This document shows positions 1 through 12,474 of a stretch of 64,000 bases of DNA, one piece after another (position 1 is the first letter of the stretch; each line of letters starts with the position of its first letter). Under the pieces are notes generated by a model. The model saw nothing but the letters and a program-made list of their open reading frames with translations. It searched no databases and was not told the origin of the DNA. A program made the translations under genes and the position numbers. Source of the stretch: Membranipora membranacea (Eukaryota > Bryozoa > Gymnolaemata > Cheilostomatida > Membraniporidae); contig OU612075.1 of assembly GCA_914767715.1 (NCBI GenBank), forward strand, positions 9,052,001 through 9,116,000. Reading direction: 5' to 3'.

Positions 1-13
1 TGTGCTCATGTGC

Positions 14-3000
14 TTACCCGTTTAGTCGTTTATCGAGCTTGTTTGTTTTGGCATGCTCCAAGATGTCAGCCAGCAGCTCTTTCCTGAAACGGTAGGTTTT
101 TGGCTCATACCGTTTCTTCAGTCTATAGTCTTTTACAGCCTTACTGTACACCAATGTGTACAGAGGCTCCCCAGTTTCTGGATCCATAACATAACAAGTG
201 AGCAATATGTTACGAATATCCAAATACATTTTGAAGTTCAGTAGAAACTCATTACTACATAACGCTGAAAGGAACTTGCTTGGCTGGGGTTCATCCCAGA
301 GCCCATGGAATGGTACACCACCCTTGCAAATGTGAGAAACTTCAAAGGTCTTGTAACGTTATCAGCTGCCTAAATTCAGTTAAAACTAACAGTAATATAC
401 TAATTCATACATTTGATACATCAAATAGTACCTAGATTCACAGGTTGTCATGGAATAGACACAGTTTATAGCAGCGCAATAATGTTGTCTACCATTTGTT
501 TTTTGCCTCTCACCTTTCTTTTCTGGACGTCCAACATTTTCATTGTGATCCATTATTGCTAGGCACATCCTTCCATTGTAGCTAGCCGGATCAAAATCTA
601 TCCTTTTGCTGGCATACACCAGCATAACAGAATGGAGATTCTCCAGTGTACCAGTGTGGGTCCCATGAACTGCCTGTCTAAGCTGTGACAGAAAGTTCTT
701 GCTAGACAGGTACTCAACTAAGACTTGATGAGCTGGATCGCCTGGTGTCAGCCATTTCAGCTCCCTGTCAGTATCTCTGTAATAGCAGAGAATAAATCTG
801 ATACAAAGCAAGGCATTCATTCTACGTCGCTATTGCGATCTATGTTTTGTATTGCCCCCTTCTATCTAATTATTACAAGGATGGCCGATATATGTTGAAA
901 ATGACCATCTTCCGGAAAAACCGAAGATACCTTTTTTAATTATTTTTATGAACAATACTCAACTGCATAAAAAATTTGAAGGCAATTGGCTAAGGAACCA
1001 CCAAGAAATATGATCTCAAACATTTGTTTACTTCATAAGAAAGTTCTGACTGTTCTGTTTTCAAGTTGGCAAGTATGAATGAAGCATTTGAATAATACCT
1101 TAGTATTTCCTATGTGCACAGTTTTGGAACACTGTATGGCCATAAAAGCCGCTGTGCTTATCCACAACATGATACCTCATGCTCTGGACCATCTCTACCA
1201 GTTTGTCTTCATCTCTCTCGCAATTCTCAGCTGACCACCATACATGATTGGTTAGGTGAGTGATCCAGTCCAATCCAGGTTTCTGAGCCTAAAATAGACA
1301 GGTTGTACAATGATTATATACGTAGCTCATAACCTGATATCAATCAGTACATTCAAAATGATGAGCTTGAATTTGAAATGAGACGTTTGATATGAGCGAT
1401 GCATTGGAAATGTAAGTTATGGTCTGGTCTACAAAGTTAACTGTGAAAGAATGGAAGTTTATTAATTCCCTTAGGTAAAATACTATAATGGTAGGTCCAG
1501 GTATGTCTTTCAATTAAAAACAGCCAAAATTGCAATATGATTGATACCTGCTAGGCTCTCGCTTTCAAATCGCTCAGTCAATGATGGAACTATATTATAT
1601 TCTGAGTCAGGGATTTGGGAATGAGTTTGTCTAATTGAAAGACCAAGTGAGTGATACCTTTGAGCGATGTGATAGTCTTTAGTAACACATCTCTCTTTCT
1701 AATTTCAAGACCCCCAGGTTATTATGATGTCATAAAATATTCCCAACTAAATACTTGCTTTTCTGGTTGCTTTTTTTGCAGATGTTTTTGTTGAGATTTT
1801 TTGTTAGATGCCAGATATCAAGGCCATGTTTGATGTCTGGCTCATTCTGAGCCATGTGAGACCGTATACTGGGGTTGGCATTGGTGGTTATGGTGCTGAT
1901 GTTTGGCAGGTCTTTCTTTGCTGCCTCGACACACTCTATGAAGGCATCCTTTTCAGCCATAGCAGAGGATGAACTTTTGGCAGTTTCTCTTGATAGGCTG
2001 TGGGTCACCAATCCTGAGTGCTAAAAGTACAGAGATTTGAATTGTTAACACCGACAGTGAATATATTTACCTGATGCGTTATGCAATAGGTGACCTAAAA
2101 ATGCATTGTGACTGCATCGCTTAACAAAAACAAACAAAACGAAACAATTTTTAATTTTCTTCTGCAATTAGCCTGAAAGCTTTCTTCCCTGAATGAAATG
2201 CATAGCCAATGCGTTATGAGTGATCAAGGAGCATCAAAATTCAGACGTTTAGGATTTTCATCGCTCGCCTTTCTACCTGTGTTATCTTCTCTAGAGACCG
2301 ATGGTGAAGAGCAATGGCTATTAACCCAAACCAATATCGCACAGTTGCATTTCATGTTAGTTTAACCAAGGAAAGTTTAATTTTGTACTGCAATATAATC
2401 TCATAACAGAATTCTTACCTGATACGTCTGGAGCAATTGAAACATCAAGCTCTGCATCATGGAAATCTTCATAGCTCGTGTCTATATCCTGTGATTCCTC
2501 TACTTGTGACACTAGAAATAGCAAAGGTTCAAGCGGTTGCAAATAAGTGAAATATATCATGGAATCAAATAATACATTTTGTCTCAACGCAGTGTTCAGC
2601 GGCCTTTGATATCTTCCGCATTCAAAAGTGCGCAAAACATACACAGATATCATACTCGCTCAGATGATTATAAATGTCTCTGCTGCCAACGTGTGTAGTG
2701 GGATTAACTGAATCAATCTGTGCTACAGTTTTGGAGGTGGCCACATAAATCAGCTGTGTCAAAAGTACTGTATAGTAAGATTACTCATCACAGGTAGTCA
2801 GGGGTTGCTTACCATTTGGTTCTTTTGGCTCAACCTTCACAGTGGTTGATGTTGACTGAGTACTGATAAAAACAGTTTTTCTGTTTAGCTGTTTGGGTCG
2901 AGTGGAGGGTGTACTGACAAGCTGTGGTGGTGGTGGTGGTGTGGAGGGTGCCAGAGTGAGGGTGTCATCTGTGGTTGTCTCAGACTCCACCTCAATCTCA

Positions 3001-4214
3001 TGTTCGTGAAAGGGAGCCTTCTTCCTATTCATGGCACAGGCTCTTACCACCTTCAGAGATGGGGGGAGGTAACTTGCTGTCCATGGTAGGCTATAAAAAT
3101 GGTCTGCCTTTGCCGAGTGATTGTTGATAAAGAAGTGATCATCAACTGACATGATGGTCACTGGGTCAGTTTGGCATTCCTGAAATCGAATTGTTGCGTT
3201 AGAGTGAGGAATTATTTACGGTTTGAGTTATTCTTTATCTTGATGATAATTACTGGACATTTACTTCACTGAGGACATGTTGGACAACATGACAATCTTG
3301 AAGGCATTTCCCTTTTTCATAGTCAGGAATGTGGGTCTTGTTCAATGGCTCTCTCTGACAACACCACTGTCCTCAAAAGTGTTCGGCATGTCTTCACACC
3401 TGAAAATACAATATGACATTGTCACAGCAAAAACCCTGTGATGAGACGTATGATTTGTTATTTAAATTCTGTTGGTGTGTGCTGTAATAACATTACCATA
3501 AATCGATAACATCACTGAAGTTGGTGATTCGGCAAATATGGAAATGTTAACAGGCATACCCTGCATCGCATATCTAACTCACCGCTCACATGTGCATGGC
3601 GCCCTTGGCTGAACATCTACAGCCGGCTGGCGACCTCTCTCTCCCATCCTCTGCTCTGGTACCTCCCTCCTGTATCCTCTTCTCTCAAACATTGCGCCTG
3701 CCTCTGGCATGTCCTCATCAGAACTAAGGGCAACGACATAGCCTCCTACAGCTAAAAGACACAACATCAAAATCATTGAAATTTTTGATGATATACACAA
3801 AATTAGTTTTTATGTGATAGGTCAACAATGTTAAAGACATGTAGATACATTCAAAGGTTTGTAATTGGCTAGCAAGTGGAAAAGCAAGTTAGTATGGGGC
3901 CAGGAAGAATCGCTACTTAGCAATACAAGAATTACTGTCCATCACAAACAAATAAACAGGTCAGCTAGAATGTTATGACCACAACAACAATTATATCTTC
4001 TGTTTGTTTACACTTCATATTATGAGATAAGAAGTCAACGCACCTCTTCCTGGTCTCAATGGCGTTGAAGAAGCTGAGCTAGACCCAGTCACACTTGAGT
4101 CAGTCTCCGGGACCAGACTGACAAGCTGGTCTATACAATGGGCAAGTCTCCTCCCACTCTTTGTCGGTGCCCAATCATATGGTGTTGGTTTGCGCATGTT
4201 GGCCATTATTTGAT
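14..4214 (-). CDS. Transposase-derived multi-exon protein, partly decayed
   Basis: Exons I can support on the minus strand: 4044..4214 (ATG at 4206 possible), 3583..3751, 2813..3179, 2419..2511, 1755..2020, 1099..1288, 432..776, and one covering about 14..229. The 1755 exon reads ...SIRSHM...GLDIWHLTKNLNK and the 1099 exon reads HLTNHVWWSAENC. The 432 exon contains a stretch ending KRIDFD...MDHN. Together these match the core of an animal family of large proteins derived from DDE-type transposases; I infer this from remembered family patterns. The family usually has an acidic residue (T-D-R-H) where this copy has T-N-A-N, so catalysis is doubtful. An in-frame TAA (1100-1102) lies at the donor of the 1099 exon and the phases of the neighbouring exons do not fit. 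The last exon ends in TAA, which could equally be a GGTAAG splice donor, so the gene may continue past the left edge. Upstream exons are acidic, proline-rich and of unknown function. Confidence 0.5.
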
Positions 4215-5790
4215 CTGCAAAGAAAATTTTAAATGCAATTAATGCCCCTTCTACATTCAACATATAACTAGGTTTGGCGACGACTGAGAATATTGAGGGA
4301 ATCATGTGGTTGTCTGTAACAATGACTTCTGCCTTTGTTTTGTTGACTCAAGCGACCACTACAACAAAAGATGTTATCCTGTCTATCAATTGCATCAGTT
4401 TCAAGGGCTATGGGAGGGATGCTCTTTGCACTTAATTTGAAATTGTAGATAATTCTCTGACTCAGTCTAGATTAAATATATAAAGAATTTACATGGATCT
4501 GTTATAGTGTAGTGGCTGTGCATAATGTTTGTTTATAGGTCGTGGGGAAGGATGATAATGATGAAAGGTAGCCCACCAGTGAGTGAAAGATTTCTTAGCA
4601 CACTAGGCCTTGCCCAGCTCCCTCACCCACCCTGGCTGACCCAAGAGAGTGGTGTTACAGGCATTCAGGTATCAACCACCCACTAGATTGCGTGTAACTG
4701 TGGCAAGTCTAATGAGCTCACAGGACAGGTTTAAAATTATTATTCAAGAGGTTTCTAACAAGAATTCTGTACCCAGGGTAAGGATGGAACTACATTTCAT
4801 TTAGATGGGCAGTCAGAATAGTAGGTTAGATGAACTGTACTAATACAGATAAACAGAGATCCACTTGGTTGGGTGAATGTGTGGAGTAGAGGACACTGCT
4901 CAATTGAAAGTAGCCATTTGTAGATAGTTGAGTAAGTAATAAATTAGTTATACCAAGGAGTTAGAGGGAACTCCTTGAGTATACTGATAGATAGGATCAA
5001 GGAGTTAGAAAATTCTTGATAGGATCAAAGAGATAGTGATAGATAGAGCAATGAACTCCCTCTTCATTGGATAGAGAGTATGTAATGCCTGTTCTACTAC
5101 CAGTACCAACACAATCCCAACAACCAACTATATTCTAATATCTTCATGCATACTTAGAAGTTGTGTAGATGAAGTAGCTGGAAGTAAAGTTATTGTAGTA
5201 AACTAGATTGCCTGAGCTGGTGATTAACAACAATAATCAATGAGTGTCAAGCAGTAGAATTCTAGTCAGTTTGTCAAAGTATTTTCTTTTTCATACTCAA
5301 ATTAGTGTCGGTCTTGAATCTGTATTGTGGCCTCTACCTTTTTAATAAGTTGGCAATTCTTGGAACCCTGGTTATTGCTGAGTCTGCGCAATGAACGCTG
5401 GCCAAGGGCCTGTAAAATCCAGGCTAAAGAAATTGTAACTGGATTGGCTGTGGAGAAGGAGGACAACTCTAATACTGAACAATAATAAGCTGAATTATTG
5501 GTGATAAAGACCGTTCTTTGGTAGTCATTTTTGGTAACTTCTATGCATTTGCCAACTTTATGGCTGAGATAGAGTATAGATAAAGGTGTGAAATTACATA
5601 TTCTTTCAATAAATTGGGGTATTTTAACTTTTATGGGCTATTATCATGCCCATTGAGATTGCGAAAAACCACGGCTCGAAAGTTGCCATGTCCTTTAATA
5701 TAACAAGTCAAGTATATTCATTAGTTCATTATGACATAAAAGTAACAAAGTCAGAGTAGCATATCCACATTCTCCCATCATTATTTTTTT
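4215..5790. other. No gene seen
   Basis: AT-rich sequence upstream of the transposase-derived gene, with short reading frames only. Around 4960-5060 a phrase close to 'aaggagttaga' recurs several times next to 'tagatagga'. I see no exon with convincing splice borders. Confidence 0.5.
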
Positions 5791-5798
5791 ATAATTGA

Positions 5799-6299
5799 TC
5801 ATATTTGTAGCATTGTCTCTAGTCTTTCAATTCTCTCAGTTTTTCTTTGCAGATTCCTCTTCATTTTTACTATCACTGAGGAAATCTCTTTGTCATCTTT
5901 CAGATCGGCTTCATCTTCTTCCCCACAGTTTTTTATTAGTGTCAGACTTGGAAACTAAGCCGTTCGTATACCATAATTTTTTTTTCGTTTGAAGTGGTCT
6001 TTATCCACTTCGAAGATCTCCATATCATTACACTGGTTTGTGTTAGGTTGTTTCTTTTCGTGATGACCCTCAGGTGTCGTATAATGGTATCTCTCTGTAT
6101 GGCACCGAACCCGCATCGGCAGAACATTATAATGACTGCCAATTCGCAAAGCCAGTCGGGTGGTGTTCTTACTCGTAACATATATATAGGCTACTCTTTC
6201 ATCTGACTCACCCTCCTGTTTTGATTCCTTCATCGAGATACTCTCTATTTTTTTGTGTGAGGGTATATCACCTTCCTGTTTTGTTTTTACCTTTTTCAT
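5799..6299 (-). other. Possible coding exons, unrecognised
   Basis: On the minus strand about 5799..5925 reads as an acidic, helical C-terminus (NCGEEDEADLKDDKEISS, then a Lys/Arg/Glu-rich stretch) ending in TGA. Upstream, about 6200..6299 is Lys/Glu-rich. A third stretch near 6080-6180 has a Cys-x-Cys-Gly-Phe...His spacing that could be a degenerate zinc finger. The three stretches are in different frames and I cannot place splice sites between them with confidence. This may be the 3' end of a small gene or a relic. I do not recognise a family. Confidence 0.25.
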
Positions 6300-6819
6300 C
6301 TTTACTGGAGAGTTAAGGACTAGCTACATGGGTCCATTATTACTATCAGAGTAAGTCAATGTACTATCTGAGAACAAGCATGACGCCAGATCAACCATGT
6401 ATGATTGCATCATTTGACAAAAGTGCACTCGTATATGCGTCCTGTCCTTTCCTCTTGGCACATAACGAAGAGCTTTTTTTTTTCTTAAAGATGATTATAA
6501 TGCCAATAAAAGTATAATAAAAAAATATCATTAAGCGAGCTCGATGGGGCATCTCTATCAATGATAGCAGCAGCTGTAGTATGATAGCGGGCATAATTGG
6601 CTAGAGTTGACTCTGAGGGCCGACTAAGAGCTGTTGAATTTCGGATATACCGGTAGGCCGCTGTAGATTTGATATTTAGACCTAGCGCCCATCTGACCAC
6701 AAGTGGATGCCACCTCATACCATGTTTATAGGTTGACTGGGCCTTGTGTAGAGGATTTTGAGGGGGGTTACCCTAAGGCGGCGATACCTGCCACTGCAAC
6801 CACGCACATTGCCTATTTA

Positions 6820-7095
6820 CACTGAGTACGCCTACTCTGTAAAACAAGCCGACTCTATCTGCCTGGAAATATACCGAGTACGACGACTCTATCTGCCTGT
6901 GATTATACCGAGTACGATGACTCTATCTGAGGGGGGTGACGAGTATGACAACTATAACTGAGAGGGGCAACGAGTACGACGACTCTATTTGAGGGAGGGG
7001 GGTAACGAGTACGATGACTCTAACGCTGAGGGGGGTAACGACTCTATCTGAGGGGGGGGGGGTAACATGTACGACGACTCTTTCTGGGCTGGGAA
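6820..7095. repeat. Degenerate minisatellite, unit about 30-36 bp
   Basis: The phrase 'cgagtacgacgactctatctg' recurs about eight times with small changes. Later copies are separated by 'aggggggtaa'-type G runs of varying length. Early copies carry 'cctggaaatatac' or 'cctgtgattatac' in place of the G run, so at least two unit types are mixed. Confidence 0.8.
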
Positions 7096-7139
7096 TATAA
7101 TTGACCTGACAAAGATAGTAGGCTTATTTATCTGGCAAG

Positions 7140-7500
7140 ATTAATTTGGGAGGGAAGGGATATGGTCAAACTATTATTTTAACTAGTCCATGCACTTTTC
7201 AGGATTTGCTTGGAATTTTCCTCTCATTACTTCTACATTAATCTTACTTCATATAGCCTAGGGTCCAATAATACACATTGTATGACCTTTTGTAAATGTC
7301 ATGAATGACCGCCCTTATTCAAAATGAAAGAAATTCTGGCTGACATGGGACTGGGAGGGAAGGGATATGGACAAACTATTATTACTACTTATTCGTCGGG
7401 CGAGACAAAAGGAAGCAAAGGGGCCAGGGGAAGAGGGTTGGACAATATAATCAATGGGAGGGAAGGGGTATAGATAAAATAAATAACATGGGGGGAGGGA
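7140..7500. repeat. Dispersed short repeats, G-rich
   Basis: The phrase 'tgggagggaagggatatgg' with 'caaactattatt' occurs near 7147 and 7350, and a diverged form near 7456. No coding potential is visible. Confidence 0.5.
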
Positions 7501-7704
7501 ATGGCTCTGGGTTTACAACTATCTTTGAGAGATTGCTTGACTGGACTGGGACTGGATTGAACTGAACTGGCAATCAGGTCAATGGATGCAGTGGTGCAAT
7601 GGGGGTTTTCACTTGGCCTCTACCTACTACCCAAGGGAGGCTTCAGTCTAACAACAGAGTACAAACAAGGCAACATTATGTCAAGGCAGGGAGGTCTGCC
7701 AGCA

Positions 7705-8062
7705 GGCAGAACTCAAGAAACTTACTTCAATAGGTTGTGTTCAGTTGTAAGGCACTTTATTGGTGATCTGCTACAAGTTTAAAAATATGAGGTGTTGCTT
7801 CTTAGGCTGCTGGATACTAACTGAAACTTATTCCACTATTGTTTGGTTATAAAAGCATAGTAGGTCATGTGATACTACATGACGGCAGAACTCAAGAAAC
7901 TTACTTCAATAGGTTGTGTTCAGTTGTAAGGCACTTTATTGGTGATCTGCTACAAGTTTAAAAATATGAGGTGTCGCTTCTTAGGCTGCTGGATACTAAC
8001 TGAAACTTATTCCACTGGTGTTTGGTTATAAAAGCATAGTAGGTCATGTGATACTACATGTG
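7705..8062. repeat. Tandem duplication, 2 x 179 bp
   Basis: Copy one begins at 7705 (ggcagaactcaag) and copy two at 7884 with the same phrase. They are nearly identical: I see only a few substitutions, such as ggtgttgctt/ggtgtcgctt and ccactattg/ccactggtg. The near identity points to a recent event. No gene is seen in the unit. Confidence 0.9.
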
Positions 8063-8319
8063 GAAATTTTCCATGGATAATTCCATAGATGGCTTGTAAT
8101 AGTTAAAACAGGTTTAAACTGGTTAAAATAAGAAAAGTTACTAAAATGATGACATGGGCAGACAACTAGTAATAATAAGAAAGCATGTAAAATAAAATTT
8201 TAAATGTCCAGCTGTGGTGGAAAATCCACCACACTTGGTCTGCTGAGTCAAAAACACGCTCCCAAATGTTTCTGTTTTAGTATCTTTAGTTTCTGCTATG
8301 ACAGCTTTGCATATTATAG

Positions 8320-11112
8320 TGTTGATATTGTGGAAACATCAACAAGCCCAGCCTCAGCTTTTCTCTTAGCCTTTGGTTTTGAGTGTCCAGGCTTTACTCC
8401 CTGCTCTTAGTTCTCTTGCAACGCTGATTGAGCTGACTATGAGTCATTGAAGTCATAGGGGCAAGGGATTAAAATTAGTTTAGAAATATCTCACATTTTC
8501 AACCTCCGGATATAGTCTCATGTCAATATTAAAAATACAAATGACTGCTTCATATCTGATCACTCAAAATACTGAGGCCTTCCTTGCACGATTCACTCTC
8601 CTGACTAGCTTTTCCCTGGCCCCTACTACTTGGAGACCACATTCTAATTGGGCTTCATCTCTGAACTCATGAATAATAGTCTTGTGCAAAGCAGATCTCT
8701 TTTTTTTAATATAAAGAGGATCAGCAGAGGTTTATCTGGAACAACTCTTTGGTAAGAGATGGCGGCCCTGTAAAGGGCCGTTGGGATGGTGGTGGAAAAG
8801 TCTTCTTTATTAGTTCTCCTTCAAGAGCTTCTAGTTCATCATAATCAGGTGGTAAAAGCTGACCGTCCTCATTTACATCGATGAATCCTCTGTATGTTTC
8901 AGAGGGCCATGTATTCCGTATAACTGTCACTATGCAGGCTGGCACAACTTTTCTTAGGAACTACTCCATCTTCAGGTATCCCCAATTCCCAAAGAAGCTT
9001 CTGGCTATTCCTGGTTGGCGTAAAAGCATAAGGTGTTGGTTTTGAACTCTTTTTTTTAGCAATATTTAGAAAAACCTCTGGCTGCTGCGAGCACGCTCTT
9101 GATGAAGACCTCCCGGATTTCTTATAAAAGTGAAAAGATGGGCGATTAGAAAATAGTCATCGTACACATGCATTATGATAGGGCCTTACAGCTTCAGCTA
9201 GTAGGAGCACACAATTGCTGAAAAGAAAAACCAGTTTGTTTGTTTCCAAGATCAATATGCAGTTTTTATGACAAACCTGTCAACCACCACTAAATATTTT
9301 TAAAGACACTCGGCGCAACAGGCTAAAAATCGACAAATGTCACTTCATTATTGGTTTTCATGTATGATGGTATGTTAACTTTCTAACGGTATAAAAAGTA
9401 GGGAGAAAGAATGTTTGAATAAATATTTTCAGCATATAAAAAATGTAAAAAGAAATAAACTGATACCTGAATAAATTACGGGGAGGAATGCATGATATAT
9501 TCAGGATTTGGAAGGTTTGCATAAAACTTCATTGGCAGACATGTCTGTAGTGGTATCGTTACTGATCCTTTATTTGTTATTCAGAAATCGTAACCTGTCA
9601 AAATTGTTAAATGATTGTTGAAGTTGCAAATCAGTAATTCCAATTTTAGGCTTCAAAGTTTTACGAGTAGACAGAAAAATTAGCATAAAAGGACATGAAA
9701 TTACAGTAGCAAACAATATGTGACATCGTCCTCGAAAAAAGGGAAACAAAACTTATAATTTTTAACCCTTTGTAGGGAGCAACACTGAAGGCAGCACTTC
9801 ATACTGGTAGTTATTAGCGAGCCTGTATGAATAAAATACGAGTCTGTAAACCAATGGCATTAAAAGATATTCACACTGTATGACATAATCAATACGGCTA
9901 AATTTATAACAATGAAAATTACATCAAAGCAGACAGAAACCACAATTATAATTGGATATCATTGCAATCATGAAATCTGCAAAATCTGAAAAACTGCAAA
10001 GAGCGGCAGTTTACTGGAACTATACAAAAGAGAAAATATATGAAAAACTCACTTCAAAAGCTTGTAGCATTCTCGTGATAATGATATTTGTACTGCTGGT
10101 TAATATGGATTATCCAAGCATTATTGTAATATATGGATTACATGTTTAGTGGTTTGATTTCCGTAGAACGTTGCTTCTGATTCAACTGTTTGCTATGAAC
10201 TGAGCTCAAGAATTAGCTGAATAATACACTAGAGTGAAGACTGTATAAAAAATCTGTTAAGGTAATAAAATGTGGTCAGGCAACATTGCTAAGTTTCTTT
10301 GTCTGTGTGACAAAAATAGAAATGTTGCGGTTATGATACTGATGTTTTTATGTTATGTGAGACAAAAACTAGCTACAAGGCATGACCTCAGGACTCTGGT
10401 CATACTGATACAATGTCATCCAGTAAAGAAGCGGCACTCCGATGAGAACAGGGCTGTCATGCCATCCATATTACATCAGTATCAACAACTCCGACAAGAT
10501 AGTTAACTGCACATGACCGCCACCAGGTCTCTTAGATGTATCAACGAGGGCTTCCTTAATCCTTACCACAACGCTTGCGTTTATCCATCAGCTCCGTAAG
10601 ATTGGAGTGGTACACAAAGTACTTTTCTGATCATACCAGGAATATCAACTGAAATATATTATAACTGTTGCTATTTAACAACAATTATTTTCTAATTCTT
10701 CTTTTATGTGCCTAACAAACAATAACAAAATTTTGTGAGAAGGGCATTTCTATTACTTATGTAGAGCATATATATATATATTATTTAATTATATATATAA
10801 TCTGATGTAGCGGTGGTATTTCTCCTCTGATAGACATATGAGTCACAGTGTGACTCATTTCTGAATTCATCAACACGAATTTCTGAATTCATCAACAAAT
10901 AATAGGTTTGTCCATACATCTGGCACTCATAAGTCAATGAGTGAAGTAACTTCATGACTTGGTAGTGAATACATTTTTATCCAGTATTTATATAACAAAA
11001 CCGAAACTTACCTTGTTTGGTAAGCTTCAATATCTTTGTCCAGTCCCTCCTTGTACAGCTCTTCCCCATCTGAATCTGGTCTGTATGAGGAATCTAGGGA
11101 CTCCTTAGGTGA
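8320..11112 (-). pseudogene. Unrecognised minus-strand gene remnant
   Basis: Three coding-looking stretches lie in order on the minus strand. 11012..11112 is acidic (DSSYRPDSDGEELYKEGLDK) with a good GTAAG donor. About 8721..9125 contains KPTPYAFTPTRNSQKLLWEL, then a proline-rich tail ending in a stop at 8721. About 8320..8405 is a basic stretch ending in a stop (KPKAKRKAEAGLVDVSTIST). Inside the second stretch the frame changes by one base in an AAAA run near 8953. Removing one A would join two long open segments. The KPTPY...PT motif resembles the first exon of the gene at 1-4214 (KPTPYDWAPTKSG), so the two may be distant relatives. I cannot assign a function. Confidence 0.35.
9130..11011. 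other. AT-rich, no gene seen
   Basis: No convincing exon. It holds an (AT)n run at about 10770-10800, a near-perfect 21-bp palindrome carrying two TGAGTCA half-sites at 10838-10858, and immediately after it a duplicated 'tttctgaattcatcaac'. Confidence 0.5.
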
Positions 11113-11540
11113 CTCGTGAAGCAAAAAAAAGAATACATTTTAGGTTGGAAGGAGATTTTGTTTGGGAATTTGAAGATCAAAAGTAACAGACACATAATAA
11201 TGCCAATTTAGCTATAAAAAGTTTTATTTTTTTAAGAAACCAACTTTCATTTCATGCTTTAATAAAGAGAATTAGTTTACAAAAGTTTCATCTTCAGCAG
11301 AATGCTCTTGATAGCACCTTGATGATGTTGTTACATACTGAATGGGGAGAGAGTTGAGATAACAGTTTAGCGACTTACCAATTCCAGTGATGGTAGAAGT
11401 AGACACACAGGAAATAATGATATTATCATGAGGATCCGAGCAAACAATTGGGCCATCCAACTTCAACACTAATGAAGCCCTGCATTTCAGGATATTTAAG
11501 TTGATTGAATTCACCTGAGTGACATCAGCACTGAGGAAGA

Positions 11541-12474
11541 CTTACTTATTTGACCTATGTCATTGACTTTCACATGGAATTGAATTGCTATAATCACCAA
11601 CCTGCTTGACTGGTGAGAGAAACTGTGGCCATCATGCTTGAAAGATCAGAGAGCCCAAGGTCAGCAATCTTAGCCCTCTCATTCACAATCTTCAACACGA
11701 GGAGAATAATTGGGAAGAATATGAGGAAACTCTATCAACTTAGATTAAGTAATAATTACGCAAAAGTTACGGTCTTCAAATGTAGTTTACTTGTTTCAAT
11801 GATGTCTTGACTAGGCATGGAAATAACAGTGATATAATAAAGCGCAACAAACACAACAGAATATTTGCTGGCTTAGTGTCGCTGGATCAGTTGCCGATTG
11901 TGGAGGTAAGACAGACAATAACAAACTTCTTTCAAGTACTTCATTTTCTGAGACTCAGGTTCCTATAACAAAATGTAAGCCCGAGACTGCTGAATTTTGT
12001 TAGTTATTGCCATAATGTAGTATATCCCCTCACTCGCTTTGATGTTATGAGGAAGATATCCCTCGTTTCATAATCACCAACAACATAAATTGACTCATGG
12101 TACCATACAACTGATCAGTATGGCAAACGGTTTCAATCAAAAACTAAACCTGTGTGCAGAATCACAATTTAATAAGCCTAACCAATTCACTTACTGACTG
12201 CATGAACAAAAACAACCAGACATCAAATCTCATCCCTCAATACCCTATAACTAAAGGCAATTGGGGGTCCGATTTTGAAAGTTTCCTCACTCTTGGTTGA
12301 GTTGGCTGATTCCGAGTATTGTGGGAAGGAGCCACGAGCTTCTGAAGGTCAGTTGTGGCAAGCTCTGTTATTAGGACCACATCATTCTCGTTTAGACTGC
12401 ACACTCTATAAACCAGCATTATGGAGTGGTGCCTGAGTGTGCTAGAAAATTCAAAGCCCGATTATAATTTTTGA
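11541..12474 (-). pseudogene. Kinase duplicon, copy 1
   Basis: This is a protein-kinase segment on the minus strand. Exon 12291..12441 encodes the end of the N-lobe (LRHHSIM, then ENDVVLITELATTDLQKLVA) with a GTGAGG donor. Near 11870-11925 the catalytic-loop exon is recognisable by comparison with copy 3 (15030..15122), but the HRD motif is lost to substitutions and an in-frame stop. Exon 11602..11689 encodes the metal-binding loop with DLG in place of the usual DFG (KIADLGLSDL). Exon order is as expected for a kinase. Loss of HRD in this copy makes it a likely pseudogene. The kinase subfamily is not clear. Confidence 0.65.
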
